A stretch of DNA of 64,000 nt, taken from G965225705 sp965225705. Its GTDB lineage: Bacteria > Pseudomonadota > Alphaproteobacteria > Caulobacterales > Maricaulaceae. The stretch covers positions 682,001 to 746,000 of the forward strand of contig OZ245325.1 in the NCBI GenBank assembly GCA_965225705.1, read 5' to 3'. Numbering within the stretch: position 1 is the first letter of the stretch; the number at the start of each line of letters is the position of its first letter. The notes under the pieces were generated by a model. The model did no database searches. It worked only from the letters and a program-made list of their open reading frames with translations, and had not been told where the DNA came from. Position numbers and translations under genes: made by a program. This document shows, in pieces, positions 8,344-16,875 of the stretch.

Positions 8344-9180
8344 ATGATGATGATATCGCTGACTATGGTGGAGACGTCTGCTCTGATTGAGAAATATGTT
8401 GATCTGGCGGTCAGTTATACGCCACGTGTTTTTTCTGCTCTTATCATTCTTGTTCTTGGTTACTTCATTGCCAGATGGGTTAAAAACATCGTACGTAAGC
8501 TCGCCTCCAAAAGCAGGCTTGATGAAACTTTAAGTCTTTTTCTGGCCTCCATAATAGAATGGGCGGTTCTGGCTCTGGTCCTTATTGCTGTTCTCCAGCG
8601 TTTTGGTATTCAGACAACGTCTTTAGCTGCTGTTTTGGGAGCTACTGTTCTCGCTGTTGGCATGGCTTTGCAGGGAACCCTTGGTAATGTGGCCGCAGGT
8701 GTTATGTTGATTGTTTTCCGCCCTTATAAGCTTGGAGATGTTGTGGAAGTAGCAGGGCGTACCGGCACCGTCAAAGATATCACGATTTTTACCACAGAGC
8801 TCTCTACCCTGGATAATGTCAAAGTCATCATTGCGAATGGGCAGGCCTGGGGTTCAACCATTGCCAATTATTCTGCCTATCCAACACGTCGTGTTGATCT
8901 TGTTTTTGGTATTGATTACGGGGATGATATTGAAAAGGCTGAAGCTATTATTTTAAAAGCTATAGAAAATGATAAAAGGATTCTTTCTCAGCCAGAACCC
9001 TGGGTCAGGGTCACCAGTCTGGGAGAGTCTTCTGTTGATCTTACCTTGCGTGTCTGGGCCAAAAGTGAAGATTACTGGGAAGTTAAATTCAAAGCTATCA
9101 AAGCGATTAAAGAAGCCTTTGACCGTGAGGGCATTACGATTCCTTACCCTCATCAGGTCGAAATCCAGAAAACAGCTTAG
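8344..9180 (+). CDS. mscS: Small-conductance mechanosensitive channel (MscS family)
   Basis: A 278-residue inner-membrane channel that opens on hypo-osmotic shock. Three membrane helices lie in the N-terminal 130 residues. The pore helix is Ala/Gly-rich (AAVLGATVLAVGMALQGTLGN, about 97-117) as in MscS TM3. The cytoplasmic vestibule follows, with the PYKLGDVVEV motif and the beta/alpha-beta domains. The length is close to E. coli MscS (286). AGGGG precedes the ATG. It is a single-gene unit; the tRNA-Ser promoter begins about 115 bases downstream. Confidence 0.95.
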   Translation: MMMISLTMVETSALIEKYVDLAVSYTPRVFSALIILVLGYFIARWVKNIVRKLASKSRLDETLSLFLASIIEWAVLALVLIAVLQRFGIQTTSLAAVLGATVLAVGMALQGTLGNVAAGVMLIVFRPYKLGDVVEVAGRTGTVKDITIFTTELSTLDNVKVIIANGQAWGSTIANYSAYPTRRVDLVFGIDYGDDIEKAEAIILKAIENDKRILSQPEPWVRVTSLGESSVDLTLRVWAKSEDYWEVKFKAIKAIKEAFDREGITIPYPHQVEIQKTA

Positions 9181-9294
9181 CGCCACGATATAAGACACCT
9201 CTTTTTTAAGGAAGAAGCTTAGGTCTGTTAGGGGTTTTGAGGCATGCTTTTCGGGTATGGCGGGGATTATTTTGCTCTCAAACACATCTTGTGC

Positions 9295-9322
9295 TTGAGC
9301 CTGCCAAAAAATAAGGTATAAA
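9295..9322 (+). promoter_or_regulatory. Sigma70-type promoter for tRNA-Ser
   Basis: TTGAGC (9295-9300), a 16-base spacer, then TATAAA (9317-9322). Transcription would start near 9330, about 35 bases before the tRNA. Confidence 0.5.
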
Positions 9323-9365
9323 GCAGAAAATACAGATTGCCTTCCTGTATCCCATACAGATCTGT

Positions 9366-9456
9366 GGTGAGGTGGCCGAGTGGTCGAAGGCGCACGCCTG
9401 GAACGCGTGTAGGCGGTGTCCCCGTCTCGTGGGTTCGAATCCCACCCTCACCGCCA
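9366..9456 (+). tRNA. tRNA-Ser (GGA)
   Basis: A class II tRNA with a long variable arm. Acceptor GGTGAGG pairs with CCTCACC, the anticodon stem CACGC/GCGTG encloses CTGGAAC with GGA at 9400-9402, the variable arm is TAGGCGGTGTCCCCGTCTC, the discriminator is G, and CCA is encoded. It reads UCC/UCU codons. Confidence 0.97.
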
Positions 9457-9538
9457 TTTTGCGTTATAGACTATACCCCTTATTCCATAGGGGTTTATAT
9501 GTTCGAACACTTCATTCTCTTGACTTTATAAACTTTCG

Positions 9539-10546
9539 ATGCACTCCATTTATTATGGTTCGCAATCCCATGCGGGTATGGTTATGAATGCGCGACGCAG
9601 TATTGGTGAAATATATGAAAGCCTATGCAACCGCATTCACGCACGGTATGCTGAAGATGGCGAGCAACTTACTGACAAAGAGGTCAGAAAAGCGGCTGAT
9701 AACCTGCTTGGATTATGTAATAAGATTGTCGGAATTGAGATGAACAAAAAAGTGTTATATGCAGATTTTGTTGACCAGCTTGAGAAGTTAGTTCGCGGCC
9801 TTGAGAGTGAGTTTCCTAAACCAGATAGTGTAAGCTTTGATGGACGTTCAGCATATCGGCATGCGCCAGATGATCGTTCCGATATACTGGCTTCCTTTCT
9901 AAAAGCAGTTAGAATTGTTAGTTTATTAAATGCATCACTATGTCTTTTAGAAAAAGGTTTTTCACATGAAGTTATGATCCTATGTCGTGCCATTTATGAA
10001 GCGACAGAAGACATTGATTTCTTTCTTTTAAATATTGGAGAGACTGGCCCATCAGATAAGCAAAAGCAGCATCTCGAAGAATTTTATCAAGAACAATACG
10101 AAGACCCTAAAGATTTTTCATCATTAAAGCGACGAAAAAGGGTTCTCACAAGAAACATCCGATCTGCTATCTGTAATAATATCGGTAGTGGAGATTCATC
10201 TACTTTGATAAAGGGTGAAAAACACATTTATGCAACATTGTCTGCCTTTGTCCATGGAGCATATTTTTTTCTAATGGAGTTATATGGAGGAAGTCCTGCA
10301 AAATATCACATGAAAGGCGTTCCGGAACTGCCTCATATGTGTGGCTGGACTGGAACTTTTAAAGGCTCTCTTTATCGATCAATTCTAGCAGTTAAAGTAA
10401 TAGCTGATCATGTTGACAGAAAAGATATTGTTAAACAAGCCATCCAATTAAGGATCGCCTTTGCTAAAGCTACTGGCCGCTTGAATGACGAGGATATTGC
10501 TAAGCCGGAAAAGCTCCGATCTAGTGTCTCTGAAGAGCCAGAATAG
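9539..10546 (+). CDS. Orphan helical protein beside tRNA-Ser (DUF5677/HEPN-like?)
   Basis: A 335-residue soluble, mostly helical protein. The central part has LCLLEKGFSHEVMILCRAIYEATEDIDFF-like helices and, further on, YATLSAFVHG. The pattern 'R..YE' followed by a late '(L)S.fVHG' is typical of DUF5677/HEPN-like helical bundle proteins, but this assignment is from memory and weak. No convincing ribosome binding site is visible; ATG 9578 or 9584 are equally possible starts. Codon use is visibly AT-richer than in the flanking housekeeping genes. It lies 83 bases past the 3' end of tRNA-Ser, a common landing place for integrated DNA, but I saw no integrase or repeated tRNA end. Confidence 0.6.
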   Translation: MHSIYYGSQSHAGMVMNARRSIGEIYESLCNRIHARYAEDGEQLTDKEVRKAADNLLGLCNKIVGIEMNKKVLYADFVDQLEKLVRGLESEFPKPDSVSFDGRSAYRHAPDDRSDILASFLKAVRIVSLLNASLCLLEKGFSHEVMILCRAIYEATEDIDFFLLNIGETGPSDKQKQHLEEFYQEQYEDPKDFSSLKRRKRVLTRNIRSAICNNIGSGDSSTLIKGEKHIYATLSAFVHGAYFFLMELYGGSPAKYHMKGVPELPHMCGWTGTFKGSLYRSILAVKVIADHVDRKDIVKQAIQLRIAFAKATGRLNDEDIAKPEKLRSSVSEEPE

Positions 10547-10866
10547 ACATCCCCAAAACAAACAATCTTAATAACTCTTCAACAGTTCGCATAACGTCCA
10601 TGACACTCCACCATCTGCTTTTGTTCACAGAGCCGGGATATGGAAGATGTGTTAATCAGATTTGAAAGAAGCATGGGGCCAACCTGAAAGGTAAAGCGGT
10701 TCTTTTTGTGCTGTTGAACAGGGCAGAACAAGGTAGTGTAAAATTTATAACAAAATTGGGGGGTATTTCACACTCTGTTTGCAAAGCTTTACGGGTGACA
10801 GTGCCTCATCAATATAGTCTATACATTGACCAGATTCAGGAAGGGGTGAGGGGAAATGAAGAAGAG
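10547..10866. other. Intergenic region without recognised gene
   Basis: 320 bases between the orphan gene and the convergent ATP-grasp-like gene. Short open frames here have no coding character. No repeat of the tRNA-Ser 3' end, no clear terminator and no RNA fold were seen. Confidence 0.5.
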
Positions 10867-11832
10867 TTAAACACGTGTATCCTGAAGCTTTTCTTTTTCA
10901 GAGAGATGTTCTTTAAGAGCATGAGCTAAGTGCAAAGCTGCGCGCCATTGTTTGACAAGGGGGAGATTATAAGGTGGCCCTATATCCGTTGTATTCACAT
11001 CAACAACATAAAGGCGCCCTGAAGAACGGCTGCGTAAGACGTCAAGTGCCCCCCAGTCAACACCCATGGTCTCCGCAAAACGTCTCAGCTTTTCCTGCTC
11101 ACTTTGTGAAAAAATATCTTCCGGCTTATGCAGGACAACAAAACTGTTGGAATTTGTAAAACGCTGTGAGACAGGACGCCGTTTAACAAAAACAAGGGGG
11201 ATATAACCTTTAACAACAGAGCACCGATAATCAATAACATAGCCTTCATCATCAATATTATCAATCACATGCTGGTAAACATAACCGGGCTTAACATTGT
11301 GCGGGCAGGTGATAATCCGTCCGTCATGAACACCGTTTTTATCAGATTTTTCAACAGCCTCCCCCTGATGTGTATGAGGATCCAGAGCCAGGGGGTAAGA
11401 GAAAATATCTTCCTGAAGATGTGCTACCTGTGATTTTGAAATATCCTGACATCCAAAGTTCAAAAGCTGGTCAGCTGATTTCAAAAAAGGAGGTGTGTCA
11501 TAAGAGCATGTCGTATCTTTAAAATGCATAATATAGTCAGCTTTTTCAGGATTTTTCTCAAAACGTATGCCTGCCAGAGCAAGAGTTGGCCATATCAAAT
11601 ACCAGGGGCGGGGAATATCAGGATAAAAAGCGATACGTATCTGTGATTTTGAAAAGATCTTCCTGGTTCGAAAGGCCTGAATACCAGAGAAAAACATATA
11701 CCATCTGAGACAGCGATACAGAAAAGAGACATCCAAAGGTACAGAGACATCAGTCTTTTTCATATAGACCTCAAAGGATTTATCACGTCTTATGACAGAG
11801 AAGTCCCGTGTCCATAATTTGGAAATCATCAT
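10867..11832 (-). CDS. ATP-grasp-like protein of unknown substrate
   Basis: A 321-residue protein. The C-terminal half resembles an ATP-grasp catalytic domain: a basic strand VIDYRCSVVKGYIPLVFVKRR, then GVDWGALDVLRSRSSGRLYVVDVNTTDIGPP. In the latter, Asp and Asn residues of 'DVLR....LYVVDVNTT' sit where ATP-grasp enzymes bind Mg-ATP. The N-terminal half (RIAFYPDIPRPWYLIWP; DYIMHFKDTT) would be the preATP-grasp part. Such enzymes ligate carboxylates to amines or similar nucleophiles; alphaproteobacterial members of this type often occur near envelope polysaccharide genes, but none is adjacent here. The start (ATGATG) has AGGTTG upstream. Confidence 0.7.
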   Translation of the reverse strand: MMISKLWTRDFSVIRRDKSFEVYMKKTDVSVPLDVSFLYRCLRWYMFFSGIQAFRTRKIFSKSQIRIAFYPDIPRPWYLIWPTLALAGIRFEKNPEKADYIMHFKDTTCSYDTPPFLKSADQLLNFGCQDISKSQVAHLQEDIFSYPLALDPHTHQGEAVEKSDKNGVHDGRIITCPHNVKPGYVYQHVIDNIDDEGYVIDYRCSVVKGYIPLVFVKRRPVSQRFTNSNSFVVLHKPEDIFSQSEQEKLRRFAETMGVDWGALDVLRSRSSGRLYVVDVNTTDIGPPYNLPLVKQWRAALHLAHALKEHLSEKEKLQDTRV

Positions 11833-12213
11833 AACAACCTATATTTAAGTCTTTTTCATCGAGAGCAAAGTATGAAAGGGAAAATAACCATAAATAAAAT
11901 TTTGAACAAGGCCCATGAAAATTTCCCTGAGTTTATGTTTGAGAAGCGGATGCGTTATCTTATAAGATGTGTTTGATATATAACATGTTTTCAGATTCCG
12001 GGAGGACAGTGCCCGCGAGTCTAAAATGTGAATTGCCCTGTTCTCATAAGAATAGGATAAGCTTAAGATAAAAGGTGTTAAAGCCCCATGCCTTGCTTTT
12101 ATGGTGATAAAAGACCAGATTAGCAAAAAGGGTGGAAGAGAAGGGGCTGTGTGGAAGAAGGCCTTCTCATGCCCTGTCATCTGCCTTATATTGTTGTTGA
12201 GGGGTATTCTGAT
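11833..12213. other. Divergent intergenic region, possible minus-strand remnant
   Basis: 381 bases between the ATP-grasp-like gene (-) and erpA (+). A minus-strand frame across 11845-12177 stays open and ends 12 bases before the ATP-grasp start. It contains HPLLKHKLREIFMGLVQNFI, which looks protein-like, but the frame overlaps erpA in its longer version and the composition is odd, so I do not call it a gene. Promoters for both flanking genes must lie here. Confidence 0.35.
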
Positions 12214-12546
12214 ATGAAGAAATTTGGTCTTGTTCTGAGTGAAGCTGCAGCGCAGCGTCTCAGAGCCATTATGGAAAGCCAGGCTGAGGCCCCTTATCTC
12301 AGGATTGCTGTTGAGGGGGGGGGGTGTAATGGTTTTCAGTATGATTTCAGTTTCACCCATGGCCCTCAGGCTGATGACATTCTTGTTGAACGTGATGGTG
12401 CACATGTGGTGGTTGACCCAATTTCTGCAGAACTTATGGAAGGATCAACTATTGACTTTACAGAAGAACTTATTGGATCCAGTTTCAAAATCTTAAACCC
12501 TAAAGCAAAGAGTGCCTGTGGGTGTGGGACATCTTTTTCTCTTTGA
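12214..12546 (+). CDS. erpA: Iron-sulfur cluster insertion protein ErpA/HesB
   Basis: An A-type carrier of 110 residues that passes Fe-S clusters to apo-enzymes. The three invariant cysteines are present: Cys38 in GGGCNGF, and Cys102 and Cys104 in ACGCG near the C-terminus. The start at 12214 gives the family length and the canonical MKKFGLVLSEAAAQRL opening; an in-frame ATG at 12151 would add an unlikely 21 residues. In many alphaproteobacteria erpA is next to dgt and argS; here argS is about 43 kb away and dgt is not seen. ErpA and IscA cannot be fully separated from sequence alone. Confidence 0.92.
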   Translation: MKKFGLVLSEAAAQRLRAIMESQAEAPYLRIAVEGGGCNGFQYDFSFTHGPQADDILVERDGAHVVVDPISAELMEGSTIDFTEELIGSSFKILNPKAKSACGCGTSFSL

Positions 12547-12609
12547 GAGAATGTGCCTGCCCCGGGTTTGAAAAGCCTGATATAAGAAGTTAACAAGGCC
12601 AGTATTGAG

Positions 12610-13929
12610 ATGACGCCCATGTCTTTGAGCCAGGATGAATGTAAAACGGTCAAAACCATCACCCTTGGCTGTCGTTTAAATGCCTATGAGTCCGATGTGA
12701 TGGAGGCCCATGCCCGCGCAGCAGGTGTTGATAATCTTGTCATTGTTAATACCTGTGCTGTCACGGGGGAGGCCGTGCGTCAGGGGCGTCAGGCCATTCG
12801 CAAAGCCCGAAGGGATAATCCCGAAACCCGTCTTGTAGTGACGGGGTGCGCTGCAAAAATCACCCCTGAAATCTTTGCAAACATGGATGAGGTTGACGCG
12901 GTTCTTGATAATCTTGAAAAGCTCTCCCCCGAGGCGTTTCAGTCTTTAAACCTCTCTCCTTCTGCGGCAAAAGACGCTGTTTCTTCTCCACAGCAAAAAA
13001 CACCAGACCGCCATACTTCTTCTCCTGTTTTTACGCCACAGCTGAGGCGCGCACGCGCTTATGTGCGTGTTCAAACAGGCTGTGATCACAGTTGCACGTT
13101 TTGTATCATTCCGCAGGGCCGCGGTGTTTCACAGTCCGTCCCCGTTGATGTGATCACAAAGGAAGTTCTGAAGCTTCATCAAAACGGGCACCAGGAAATT
13201 GTTCTAACGGGTGTTGATTTATCAGCCTGGGGGCAGGATTTACCGGGTCAGCCTGTTCTTGGAGATCTTGTGGCGCGTCTTTTGAAAACGGTACCTGACC
13301 TTCCCCGTCTTAGACTTTCTTCTCTTGATGCTGCTGAGATTGATGAACATTTGTTTCGTCTTTTCGCGGAAGAAGAGCGTCTTGTCCCCTATCTTCATTT
13401 ATCACTTCAGGCGGGGGATGATTTAATTTTAAAACGTATGAAGCGTCGCCATTTGCGTCGCCATGCTCTTGCTTTATGTACGCGGCTGCGATCAGTTCGC
13501 CCGGATATTAAATTTGGGGCAGACTTTATTGCGGGCTTTCCTACGGAGACAGAGGAGCATTTTACGAATACGCTTGATCTTGTGGAAGCGTGTGACCTGA
13601 CCTATCTTCATGTTTTCCCCTTTTCGCCACGTCCTGGAACGCCTGCCGCGCGTATGCCACAGCTTGACAGGACAACGATTAAACAGCGTGCCCAACGCCT
13701 CAGAGACAAGGCTGATGATATGCTCAACCGCCATCTTGCAGAACAAAAAGGAACACTACGGTCTGTTCTGGTCGAAAAACCCGGATCTGCGGCGAGGCCG
13801 GGATTTGGCCGTGCGGCAGACTTTTCTCCCTGTCGTCTGAGGGAGAGCACACCTGAAGCGGGGACACTCATGCGTTTTTATGTGACAGGCCATGCCCAGG
13901 GGGCTTTGGAAGGGCGGCAGGTTGTATGA
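12610..13929 (+). CDS. mtaB: tRNA (t6A37) methylthiotransferase MtaB
   Basis: A radical-SAM methylthiotransferase that converts t6A37 to ms2t6A37 in tRNAs reading ANN codons. The 439 residues include an N-terminal UPF0004 domain with the auxiliary-cluster cysteines (Cys21 in LGCRLN, Cys49 in NTCAVT, Cys80 in TGCAAK), the radical-SAM triad Cys158-x3-Cys162-x2-Cys165 (GCDHSCTFCI), and a short TRAM-like tail. The TLGCRLNAYES opening is diagnostic of MtaB rather than MiaB. The stop overlaps the ftsY start (ATGA), the usual alphaproteobacterial mtaB-ftsY-yciB order. Confidence 0.95.
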   Translation: MTPMSLSQDECKTVKTITLGCRLNAYESDVMEAHARAAGVDNLVIVNTCAVTGEAVRQGRQAIRKARRDNPETRLVVTGCAAKITPEIFANMDEVDAVLDNLEKLSPEAFQSLNLSPSAAKDAVSSPQQKTPDRHTSSPVFTPQLRRARAYVRVQTGCDHSCTFCIIPQGRGVSQSVPVDVITKEVLKLHQNGHQEIVLTGVDLSAWGQDLPGQPVLGDLVARLLKTVPDLPRLRLSSLDAAEIDEHLFRLFAEEERLVPYLHLSLQAGDDLILKRMKRRHLRRHALALCTRLRSVRPDIKFGADFIAGFPTETEEHFTNTLDLVEACDLTYLHVFPFSPRPGTPAARMPQLDRTTIKQRAQRLRDKADDMLNRHLAEQKGTLRSVLVEKPGSAARPGFGRAADFSPCRLRESTPEAGTLMRFYVTGHAQGALEGRQVV

Positions 13930-15071
13930 TGTGGTTTCGGCGCAGAAAGAAAAAGGAAGAGGACACACCTCCCCTATCTCCAAAAACACCATCATCCGGA
14001 ACTCCAAAAGAGGAGACGTCAGGGCCGCAGCCTGAAACTGAACTTCCTTCACACGGGGAGCAAGCCGCATCCCGGACAGAAGAACAGACGTCCCCACTTT
14101 CTCCTCTTCCCCCTGTCTCTGACGGGGGGGCTCCATCCTCAGAGTCGTCTCAAACAGGTCTGTTGTCACGTTTGAGACGGGGTCTTCAGCGATCCTCTGT
14201 GCGCCTTGGATCTGTTTTTTCCCGGCATACACCTGATCCTGAAGCTCTGGAAGAGCTTGAAGATGAACTTATAGCGGCTGATCTTGGCGTGGGATTTGCT
14301 GAAGAAGTTCTGACCCACCTTTCCAGGGAAGCGCGTCGGGGAGACAGAGAAGATGGGGAAGCGTTACGCCCACTTCTTGCCCGCCTTATTGAAGGGCGTC
14401 TTCAACCTTTTGAAAAACCTCTTATACTGAGCGATCACAAACCAGAGGTTCTTGTCTTTGTCGGTGTTAACGGAGCTGGAAAAACAACAGTTCTTGGAAA
14501 AATTGCTGCACAGTATCAAAATGCAGGAAAGAAAGTTCTCATCGCGGGGTGTGATACATTTCGTGCCGCTGCTTCTGAACAGCTTGAAGCGTGGTCTCAG
14601 CGGGCCGGGGCCGTCCTTGAATCCCGCCATCAGGGAGCGGATGCAGCAGGGCTTGCCTATGATGCCTGTGCACGGGCAAAAAGGGAAGGTTTTGATCTTG
14701 TTCTGATAGATACAGCAGGCCGGCTTCATAACCGGCAGGAACTTATGGAAGAGCTTGCTAAAATCATGCGGGCTCTTAAAAAGCTTGATGCCTCTGCGCC
14801 GCATCATGTCCTTCTTGTACTTGACGCGACTGTGGGACAAAATGCTCTCTCACAGGCTAAAGCCTTTCAGGAAAGTGCAGGTGTGACGGGCTTAATTATG
14901 AACAAACTGGATGGTACAGCTAAAGGTGGTGTGCTCATTCCTCTGACGGAACAGCAAAAACTTCCTGTTCATTATATTGGCCTTGGTGAAGATGTTGAGG
15001 ATCTGGCTCCGTTTAATGCACGTGCCTTTGCCCGGGCTTTGGTTGGTATGGATGACGAAAATAAGGTATAA
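13926..15071 (+). CDS. ftsY: Signal recognition particle receptor FtsY
   Basis: The SRP receptor GTPase at the inner membrane; it docks the Ffh/4.5S RNA-ribosome complex at SecYEG. The first 75 residues are a basic then Pro/Ser/Thr/Glu-rich A domain. The N domain follows (about 95-165), then the G domain with G1 GVNGAGKTT (180-188), DTAGR (G3) and MNKLDGTAKGG (G4/closing loop). The 381-residue length is usual for the class. It is translationally coupled to mtaB; a second ATG lies one codon in. Confidence 0.96.
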   Translation: MMWFRRRKKKEEDTPPLSPKTPSSGTPKEETSGPQPETELPSHGEQAASRTEEQTSPLSPLPPVSDGGAPSSESSQTGLLSRLRRGLQRSSVRLGSVFSRHTPDPEALEELEDELIAADLGVGFAEEVLTHLSREARRGDREDGEALRPLLARLIEGRLQPFEKPLILSDHKPEVLVFVGVNGAGKTTVLGKIAAQYQNAGKKVLIAGCDTFRAAASEQLEAWSQRAGAVLESRHQGADAAGLAYDACARAKREGFDLVLIDTAGRLHNRQELMEELAKIMRALKKLDASAPHHVLLVLDATVGQNALSQAKAFQESAGVTGLIMNKLDGTAKGGVLIPLTEQQKLPVHYIGLGEDVEDLAPFNARAFARALVGMDDENKV

Positions 15072-15120
15072 TTTCCGGGTCTTCTTCGGAACGCTTTTTA
15101 GATTTTAGGAAAGAACTTTT

Positions 15121-15732
15121 ATGAATAAAAAACAGGACAGACAAAACCCTGCGCCCGCTCTCACGCCCCTGCAACGTTTTTTTATTGATATGGGGCCGAT
15201 TGCCCTTTTTATGCTGGTTTATAATTTAGGAAAATCTCGTTTGGGGGAGCAGGCTCTCTATGTCGCAACGGGGGTTTTGATGGCCTCAACTCTGGCAGCT
15301 TTGGCATATAGCTGGATTAAGGAAAGAAGGCTTGCCCCCATGCCCCTGATCACAGCTGTTTTAGTTGTCGTTTTTGGGGGGCTAACGCTTATTTTGCAGG
15401 ATGGTCATTTTATTAAAATGAAGCCGACAGTAATTTATCTCCTTTTTGCGGCTGCTCTTTTGGGGTCACTTTTCGTAAGGCGTAATATCTTAAAGACACT
15501 TTTGGGACAGAATATGGACCTCCCCGATCAGGCATGGCGAAGCCTGACCTTACGCTGGGGCCTGTGGTTTGTTTTTATGGCAGTTTTAAATGAAATTATC
15601 TGGCGAAATTTTTCTGAAACCTTCTGGGTGAATTTTAAGTTTTGGGGCGTTCTTCCTCTAACTTTCCTGTTTCTTGCTTTTCAGGCGCCCCTTATCATGA
15701 AGTACCAAAAACAAGATGAGAGCAGATCTTAA
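15121..15732 (+). CDS. yciB: Inner membrane septation protein YciB/IspZ
   Basis: A 203-residue polytopic membrane protein of the intracellular septation protein A family, involved in envelope or septum synthesis. About five membrane helices are visible. Family landmarks are PLQRFFIDMGPIALFMLVY near the N-terminus, the KMKPTVIYLLFA helix, the W..L..RWG..F...A..NE.IWR motif and NFKFWGVLPLTFLF near the end. It is the third gene of the mtaB-ftsY-yciB cluster, with 49 bases after ftsY. A short hairpin, TTCCG/CGGAA followed by CTTTTT, lies between them at about 15074-15102. Confidence 0.92.
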   Translation: MNKKQDRQNPAPALTPLQRFFIDMGPIALFMLVYNLGKSRLGEQALYVATGVLMASTLAALAYSWIKERRLAPMPLITAVLVVVFGGLTLILQDGHFIKMKPTVIYLLFAAALLGSLFVRRNILKTLLGQNMDLPDQAWRSLTLRWGLWFVFMAVLNEIIWRNFSETFWVNFKFWGVLPLTFLFLAFQAPLIMKYQKQDESRS

Positions 15733-15985
15733 AACTGCAGAGGAGATGGCATCTGTACCCTGTACGGTCAGGTGACGTGTCAGGAAAAAGTTTTTAAGAA
15801 CGTACCTTAGAAGATAATAAGGAAAAAATTTAAACAATGGGGCTTGCAGCAGCTTCTTTTTCATGTCTTCATACGCTTCGCTTCTCCCTATGATGGAAGT
15901 GCGTGGGATGTTGCCGTTCAGAGACAGCCACGTCATTTTTTTGTGAGAGGGGATCTTTTTAAGACTCTTTTCATTTTTTGAAGGC

Positions 15986-16669
15986 ATGAGATGGTTTATG
16001 TGGGACATTTTTTTTTCTGCTTTTATAACCTTTTTTGTCGTTATTGATCCGATTGGTATTGCCCCCGTTTTTGCCAGCTTAACGGATGGGACCAGCCGTC
16101 GGCATCAGCGTCTTATGGCCTTTAAATCCGTTGCTGTGGCCGCAGGTGTCCTTCTGACCTTTGCCTTTCTTGGAAATATGCTGTTTCAGGCCATAGGGGT
16201 CAGTCTGGATGCTTTCCGTGTTGCCGGGGGCGTTATGCTTTTCAGTATTGCCCTTGAAATGGTTTTTGAAAAACGTGCTCAGCGCCGTGAAACACGGATA
16301 GAAGAAGTGATGGAGCAGGAAAGTGCAGATAATGTTGCCTATGAAGATATTTCTGTTTTCCCTATGGCTATTCCCCTGATTGCTGGTCCCGGTGCCATTG
16401 CGGCCATTATGCTGGATATGTCGGAAATTAAGGTGCCCGCTGATCAGGCAAAGGTTTTCCTGGCCATGGGCCTTAATCTTTTGATCTGCCTTGGCTTTTT
16501 CCTTGGTGCTTCTTATGTCATTCGTTTGGTAGGTGCCACGTTTGCCTCCATGATTACCCGTATTCTGGGGGTTATCCTGGCGGCTTTGTCTGTTCAGCTG
16601 ATTTTTGATGGTATTCGTGGGGCTTTTTTCACAGGCAAGCTGGCTTCTCTTTCTTTGGGGTTTATGTAA
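15986..16669 (+). CDS. MarC family integral membrane protein
   Basis: A 227-residue protein of the MarC/UPF0056 family with six predicted membrane helices. The signature FVVIDPIGIAPVF lies at about residues 17-29, and the second half repeats the pattern with PMAIPLIAGPGAIA. The function is unresolved; early links to multiple antibiotic resistance were not confirmed for MarC itself. The 253-base space before it contains only a short minus-strand frame of doubtful meaning. Confidence 0.92.
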   Translation: MRWFMWDIFFSAFITFFVVIDPIGIAPVFASLTDGTSRRHQRLMAFKSVAVAAGVLLTFAFLGNMLFQAIGVSLDAFRVAGGVMLFSIALEMVFEKRAQRRETRIEEVMEQESADNVAYEDISVFPMAIPLIAGPGAIAAIMLDMSEIKVPADQAKVFLAMGLNLLICLGFFLGASYVIRLVGATFASMITRILGVILAALSVQLIFDGIRGAFFTGKLASLSLGFM

Positions 16670-16875
16670 CACAAAGCTTTTTTATGAAAATCAGGGTTGA
16701 AACACCAGATAAGAAGGTTTTTTCTCTCCCCTGATACGTGTTGAAACTGAATCCGGCACTTTTGTGCTTATGATGAGAGCTGGCATATAAGGAAGATATA
16801 CAGGCCTGTTCCTCTTTAAAAACAGGTGTAGAGCCATATACCATGCTGATGAGAAAGGGGGATCAGATATCAGCT

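Noticed and set aside
9366..10866. Genomic island with attachment sites at tRNA-Ser
   Set aside because: No integrase and no repeat of the tRNA 3' end downstream were found; only one atypical gene is present.
11845..12405. 186-codon minus-strand frame ahead of the ATP-grasp gene
   Set aside because: About a third is the antisense of erpA and the rest has no recognisable domain; I treat it as chance.
15658..16008. Minus-strand frame between yciB and marC, with KKKLLQAPLFKFFPYYLL reminiscent of a glycosyltransferase 2 tail
   Set aside because: Overlaps both flanking genes, lacks a ribosome binding site, and the resemblance is too short and compositional to support a gene or remnant.
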